From Leucosporidium creatinivorum (lineage: Eukaryota; Basidiomycota; Microbotryomycetes; Leucosporidiales; Leucosporidiaceae): DNA of 64,000 nucleotides. Location of the stretch: positions 303,974 through 367,973 of the forward strand of contig BCKL01000018.1 of NCBI GenBank assembly GCA_001600635.1, given 5' to 3'. The position numbers and the translations under genes were made by a program. Under the pieces are notes generated by a model, which was not told the DNA's origin, made no database searches, and saw only the letters and a list, made by a program, of their open reading frames with translations. Below are positions 58,988-64,000 of this stretch, piece by piece (positions within the stretch are counted from its first letter, which is position 1; every line of letters starts with the position of its first letter).

Positions 58988-61309
58988 ATGCCGCCGTCGA
59001 CTGCTGTTCGACCGAAGCCCCCCAGACCTGTCTACAAGCGCTCAAGGCTTGGCTGCCAGGTGAGAACTGCTTCGACGACTGTATCGAAGTAGCCGCGCTG
59101 ACTCCCGCCTGTCGCAGACCTGCAAGCGACGCCGAAAGAAGTGCCCGGAGCGCTGGAACGAGGAAGGGTGGGTGCCAGAGCGTCTGTCCGAGAAGCTTGC
59201 TAATCCTGTGCTCCTCTGCAGAGTCTGCGAGCGATGCGAGATGGGCGGATTCGAGTGCGAGCCCACCATCGCCGACGGGAAGCCAGTTCGGGCCTCTGCA
59301 CCACCTTCGCAGGGCACTACACCTCGAGAGTCGCCTTCTTCGACCTCCATGCCCCACCCTCACCCTCAACCGCCGCCGCTTTATCAGCAGATCACGATGT
59401 CTCTCCCGGCTTCCCCTCCCCGTTCGTCTACTTCCTACCTGCCGTCAGCGCCTCCCACTCTCCCATCATCCGGCTTCTCCAGTTACCCACCTGCCACCAC
59501 CTACATCGATTCCTCCGCTCTCACCCACGCTCTACTCCCCCTCGGTCCCGCCCCGCCGAGCTCATTCTCCCCCTTCGCCGATCTCGATTACTCGGCAGCT
59601 CTCCTCGACTTCTTCACCTCGCTTCCACCCACCATGCCCGCCCCAGGCTACTACTCGCCGTCGACCGACCTCAGCAATAGCCTGCTAGGAATCGGCTCGG
59701 CGACGGGCCTGGGAGACTGGTTGCTGCTCGACGGAGCTCGCGACCTCAGATCCTTCATCATCAAGGAGTTGGCCGAAGGCGAGGATCCGAGTGCTGTAGG
59801 GGGTAGAGCAGACCTCGACTACACTGCATCAATTTGTGAGCTCTTCGGCTTTGAGGGAGAAGGCGCCGAGGGTCGAGTAGCTGACCTGCATGTGCATGAT
59901 GCTGACATATATGTGCACACAACAGATTGTGACTACGAAGAAGAGTGGCTACGTGTCTTTGAGCCTTCGCAGCGGCAATTGGTCAAACAAATCACCTTCG
60001 GCGCCGTGACCGCCTCGCCAAGCAGTCGAGCAGCCTGCCTTGCGGTCGTGGCGGGGCTTCGGGCTCGTCTGCTGCCTCCAAACGATTCCAGGAAGCAAGA
60101 GTTCGTCAAGCGGAGCGACTCCTACTACAGCCAAGCGATGCAAACGCTCATGTCTGCGCCGTTCGAAGTGCAAGCTGGTACGCTCTTCGATCTCATGGTC
60201 TACCAGGTCAGTCTTCTCCTCTAACTCCCTCGCTCCCCGCCGCTCACCGTCGTCTCTACCTGTAGACAAACCAGTACGGCGCGGCGGCAGGCTACGCCGT
60301 TCAGGAGCTCATGGACGCCCTCGTCGTCTCTCATCCTCAACTCGGCCCCCACCCCATCCCCTTCATCGTCGGCGCGCCAGGCCAGGTCAATTTCCTTCTC
60401 TACGGCTTCTTCGCGCTGGACGCCTTGCGCGCACTTGCTTTCGGGCGGCGCACCCTTTTCGACGTCCCGTCCTCCGGCTCGCTTCCCTCCTTCACCTTCG
60501 TCGGCGACGTCACGATCACAATGGACCGCGACATCCTCAGAGGAGTGACGCCGCACTTCTTCTCCTTCGCCGCAAGGATCTGCAACCTCGCCATGGATGA
60601 GAAGGAGGGCCTACTGGGCTCGGTGGCGGCGAGAGCAGCGGCCGAGAAGTTGGAGCAGGAGATTATCAATTGGCAGCCGAAGGGCTTGGTGACGGCGGAG
60701 AGGAGTGTGGCAGAAGAGATGGAGCGCTTTGGGACTCAAGAGATGTGGAGACAGGCATGTTACGCTTGTCTCTCGTTCCGACGAAATCGCTGCTTTTCTC
60801 TCGGCGAAGCCTTCCCCCGCTCAGAGCTGATCAGACCTCGGCTTCCAACATCCAATAGGCTCTTCTTATCACGCTCCGACAACTCCTGTACCATGTCGGT
60901 CCCCTCCATCCCTCGATCCGCGCCTCTCTCAAGTCCATCATCGGCCTCGGCTGTTCCCCTTCGACACCCAGCGCCACTCCTCTTCCCGGAGCCACTCCTC
61001 TGGTGCCCAACAACGTCGCTTCTTCTGAACGGGCCATTCCCTGGTTCGTTGCTGCGACGTGTGCCGTCTGTGAGCATGACCGAGATGTCATTCGGCAGGC
61101 GCTCTCTCAGAAATTGCCCTTGTAAGCTTCATTAGCTTCTTCCTTTTTCGTGAGAGTCGTCGCTAACCATCGCTTGTTTATCCTGCAGCTTTGGCACCCA
61201 GCATCTCCCACTGGCAGAGGTCATTTGGTCAGCGACCGACGCGGCTGGCTTTCCTCAAGATTGGCGGGGCGTGCTGAAGAAGGAAGGGATTTCGATGATG
61301 TTCATGTAG
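58988..61309 (+). CDS. Zn2Cys6 transcription factor, right paralogue
   Basis: About 630 residues. Start MPPSTAVRPKPPRPVYKRSR, zinc cluster GCQTCKRRRKKCP then VCERCEMGGFECE with six cysteines, a Pro/Ser/Tyr-rich linker with PPAPSSFSPFADLDYSA-type blocks, then RDLRSFIIKELAEGED, YCDYEEEWLRVFEPSQRQLV, RAACLAVVAGLRARLLPPND, FEVQAGTLFDLMVYQ and ALVVSHPQLGPHPIPF. Ends GISMMFM. Seven exons by my reading, with introns placed as in the left paralogue. The frame is open upstream to an ATG at 58751, but the paralogue cannot use that extension, so 58988 is preferred. Convergent with an MDR-type ABC transporter 243 bp away. Confidence 0.88.
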
Positions 61310-61552
61310 AGCTGTAGCGCTAAAGTCACACCTTACTCGGCCCTCGCACTGAACGGTTTGAAGCTGCCTGTGACGAGATTCGCCGAGTCTAGAGCGAACA
61401 GGAAGCGGAGCCGCCGAGAAGTCGGGATTGTAGAAGCGTTCTCGCGCTACCGAGCCGGGGTAGTGAACTGACAGGCTAAGATTATTGCCGCTTCTCTATG
61501 TACTGATTACGAGGTCTACGTCTACCGAAAGCGCCGAGCTCGGCGGAGAGCG

Positions 61553-64000
61553 TTAGTCGTGCTTCTCCAGCGACTGCTGAGCCACAAGCTCGTAGTAGAT
61601 GCTGTTAACGAGAAGAGAAGTCAGCACCAACCCGATGAGGTCGTCGAGGTGAAGAACGAGGTCCAACTTGCCCCTTCTTCGCGAGCAGTTCGAAGTGCTT
61701 GCCCTTCTCGGCGACCTTCCCGTCCCGAAGCACGTACTGTGTCGGAGATAATGATCAGCAGAGGCTCCATATCGGTACAGCTCGGCGAGCGAGAGAGAAC
61801 TCACGATCACATCCGCAGCTTGAATCGTCGACAGGCGGTGGGCGACAGCTGCGAAGGGGGCCATGAGGGTCAGCAACGATGTCCGCTAACAGGGAAGTCA
61901 CCGTGAGCGTACCAATAGTCGAGCGACCCTTGGCCGCCTGGTCAAGAGCGGTCTGGACGACCTTCTCCGATTCCGAGTCGAGCGCCGAGGTGGCCTCGTC
62001 GAGTAGGAGGACTGTAGACGGGACAGGGAAGGGGAGAATCAGCAGGAAGCTCTCCAACTTCGGCGAAGGAAGCCAAAGACCTACCCTTGGGGTTGCGAAT
62101 GAGAGCGCGAGCGATGGCAATCTGTTGAGGGGACCAGGAATGAGCTCGGCGCCTTGACTAACGACCGAAAATGACTCACGCGCTGTTTTTGTCCACCAGA
62201 GAGCTGAGTGCCCTTTCCTCCGACCTCGGTATCATAGCCGTCGGGCAGAGACATGACAAAGTCGTGGATGCTGCGACGAGTCGAACGTCAGCGAGGTTCG
62301 GCGCATGCAAGCGGCAGGCTCACTTGGCATCGCGGCAGGCTTGTTCGACCTGCTCCTGCGTGACCTGGTCTGCGGGCACAGATGCTCCCAGCGTAATGTT
62401 GAAGCGCACGCTGCCTGCGTAGAGTGTCTGCAACGGCGGGAAGGTCAGCGTCGAACCCTAGCTAAGAAGCGCCGAGCGAGCTTACCGGCTCTTGCGAGAC
62501 GAGCGAGATCTGCTTGCGGTAAGACTGCACGTTGAGCTCCGAGATGTTTTGCCCGTCGACGAGGACGGCGCCGGAGAGGACGTCGCTGTGAACGGCGAGA
62601 GTTAGTCGACGCGCGCAAGACCATCGCCGAGAGGGAAAGAGAGCGCACTAGAAACGCTCGACGAGCTGAATGAGGGTCGACTTGCCGCATCCCGAAGGTC
62701 CGACGATGGCGACAAACTGACCGGGAAGGATTTCGAAGCTGCAAAGGGAGCGTTGGTGAGTCAGCGAGCGGCTTGCGAGCCAGCGCCGAACAAGGCTGAG
62801 CTCGACTCACTCTAATCCTCGAAGCACACGGACATGAGGACGAGTAGGGTAGCGGAAGTGGACATCCTTGAACCTGATGTGGCCGGTGCATGTGTCGAAG
62901 CTCTTGCCCGAGGGATCTGTAGCGTCAATGTCCGGCTCGGCATCCATGAGGGTGATGGCGTCGGCAGAGGCGCCGCGAGCCTTGCTCATATCGGGGACGT
63001 AGCTTTGGGAGAAGTCAGCGTCCATTTTGTTCCCTCGACGAGAGCGCACAACTCACGAGAAGACATTCCCAGCCTCGACGGCGGCGAAGGTGATGCTGAT
63101 GAGGGTGATGAAGAACTGGCGCGAATCCAGCTCTTGGCGAATCATGAGCTGAGCTCCCCACCCTGCGATATTGGAGCGTCGTCAGCGGCCTGGTCGAGCG
63201 AGGCGGAGTATGGCAAGCGAAGTCGGCGATGGGAGGGGAATTGCAATGCGACAAGGCTGAATCGACCCTGACTCACAAAAGACCAGCGCGAGAACCCAGA
63301 AGAGGATACTGTACATGGGAAAGCATTAGAAGCTGTCGAGGCGCGAGCCTCGGTTGAACTTACCTCTGAGAGAGCGAATATAGCCCGTTGGCGAAGATGG
63401 CCGAGCGATGAGCAACTCGCATGGGCTCGTCGAGGTACTGCGAGTAGATGCGCGAGCAATCGTCCTCGCGAGTCAAGCTGGCCACCGTTCGAATGGCGCT
63501 GGCCGCCTCGCAAGCCATCTGAGCACTCTGGTTGTAGCTCTTCTTGTTCTTCTCGTCCTTGAGAACGACGACCTTGAGTCGAATGAGGCCAGCCTAATCA
63601 TGTTGCAGTGGTACATGAGGTCGTAGTAGAGGATAAGGTGAACCGAAAGGTCAGCCAACGCCGAGCAGACCTCGAGAAAGCTGAGGCTTACCACGACGGT
63701 CACGGGCATGCAAGCGATGGCGACGAGTGCTAGTTTCCATCCGTAGCAGCATCCGATGATCGCACCAACGAGTAGCGTCACTGGGCGAAGTGTTGTAGTG
63801 CGGATCAGGTCGACTTCCTTCGGCGCGAGAGGGAAAGACGGCGCTACTCACCGACGTTCTGCACGATGAGGCCTCCGGTCTGACCAAAGAGTCCGGCAAT
63901 CTTCTGTGCAAGATCAGCGCTGTAGGTTGTAACAAGTGCAAGTTAGTGGAGGTTGGAGCGGAGGAGGCGAAAGGGAGCTTACACCTGAGAAGTGAGGAAG
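61553..64000 (-). CDS. MDR-type (ABCB) ABC transporter, 3' half
   Basis: Full-size P-glycoprotein/Ste6-like exporter; the 5' half lies beyond the window. Visible: part of the second membrane domain ([60 protein letters not shown]) and the second nucleotide-binding domain with Walker [12 protein letters not shown]-loop SLVSQEPTLYAG, signature [18 protein letters not shown], Walker [17 protein letters not shown] and H-loop VAHRLSTIQ. The C-terminus is [18 protein letters not shown]. The last intron (61602-61671) uses a GC donor (GG/GCAAGT). Typical of plasma-membrane drug or peptide exporters; a Ste6 pheromone role cannot be excluded or shown. Confidence 0.92.

Larger units (their letters stand above)
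56565..61309 (+). repeat. right arm of inverted cassette duplication
   Basis: Mirror partner of 40588-44847. Retropepsin-like gene, spacer and Zn2Cys6 gene in the same relative order and orientation. The two arms are separated by about 11.7 kb of unique sequence carrying the deaminase, DRG1 and alpha-COP genes. Confidence 0.9.

Noticed and set aside
58751-59092. Open frame MLLEGL... present in both spacers (also 42787-43116) as a possible conserved small protein
   Set aside because: Between the arms it differs by indels of 5 and 1 bases that scramble the frame in the middle, and its end runs into the Zn2Cys6 exon in only one arm. The DNA is conserved, not the peptide.
40588-61309. Mating-type locus or centromere as explanation of the inverted repeat
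   Set aside because: No homeodomain pair, pheromone receptor or pheromone precursor was seen, and the centre holds ordinary expressed housekeeping genes (DRG1, alpha-COP), unlike a centromere core.
1-64000. CRISPR arrays, bacterial operons or phage genes
   Set aside because: No regularly spaced direct repeats of that type; gene structure is eukaryotic throughout.

Overview
This window is nuclear DNA of a GC-rich fungus. Most genes are split by many introns of about 50-80 nt with GT-AG ends and a CTGAC/CTAAC branch site just upstream of the acceptor. Gene content (ACR3-type arsenite transporter, UGGT, VPS16, LSM8, Zn2Cys6 regulators), dense packing and this intron style fit a basidiomycetous yeast. 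I infer Pucciniomycotina (Microbotryomycetes-like); this is inference, not proof.

Layout, 0-34.6 kb: the 3' part of RAD54 (+), allantoinase (-), a ZW10/Dsl1-family tether with a very large acidic tail (+), an ACR3 transporter (-), UGGT (+), an Fe-S L-serine dehydratase with a probable mitochondrial presequence (-), VPS16 (+), LSM8 (-), UDP-glucose 6-dehydrogenase (+), a secreted probable GPI-anchored protein (-), an alpha/beta hydrolase (-) and an arylamine N-acetyltransferase (+). 34.6-40.6 kb: a small secreted acidic protein (+), a divergent SDHAF2 / HSC20 pair, then 2.2 kb of repeat-bearing, gene-poor sequence. 40.6-61.3 kb: a mirror-image duplication. The left arm holds a Zn2Cys6 regulator and a retropepsin-like protein, both on the minus strand. 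The right arm holds the paralogues of both on the plus strand. Between the arms lie a cytidine-deaminase-family gene (-), DRG1 (-) and alpha-COP (+). 61.5-64 kb: the 3' half of an MDR-type ABC transporter (-).

Functional themes. Secretory traffic is represented by the ZW10/Dsl1-like tether, alpha-COP, VPS16 and UGGT. The tether tail carries eight acidic-tryptophan elements of the kind known to bind COPI, and alpha-COP in this same window carries two similar ones. Succinate dehydrogenase maturation is represented by the SDHAF2/HSC20 pair, which share a 116-bp promoter.

The least explained structure is the inverted cassette pair (retropepsin-like gene plus Zn2Cys6 regulator). Its intergenic spacer is about 95% identical by eye between arms and carries a perfect 16-bp palindrome, while the proteins have diverged. 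One retropepsin-like copy has lost the catalytic D-T-G motif. Two genes, LSM8 and DRG1, appear to have start codons interrupted by an intron.
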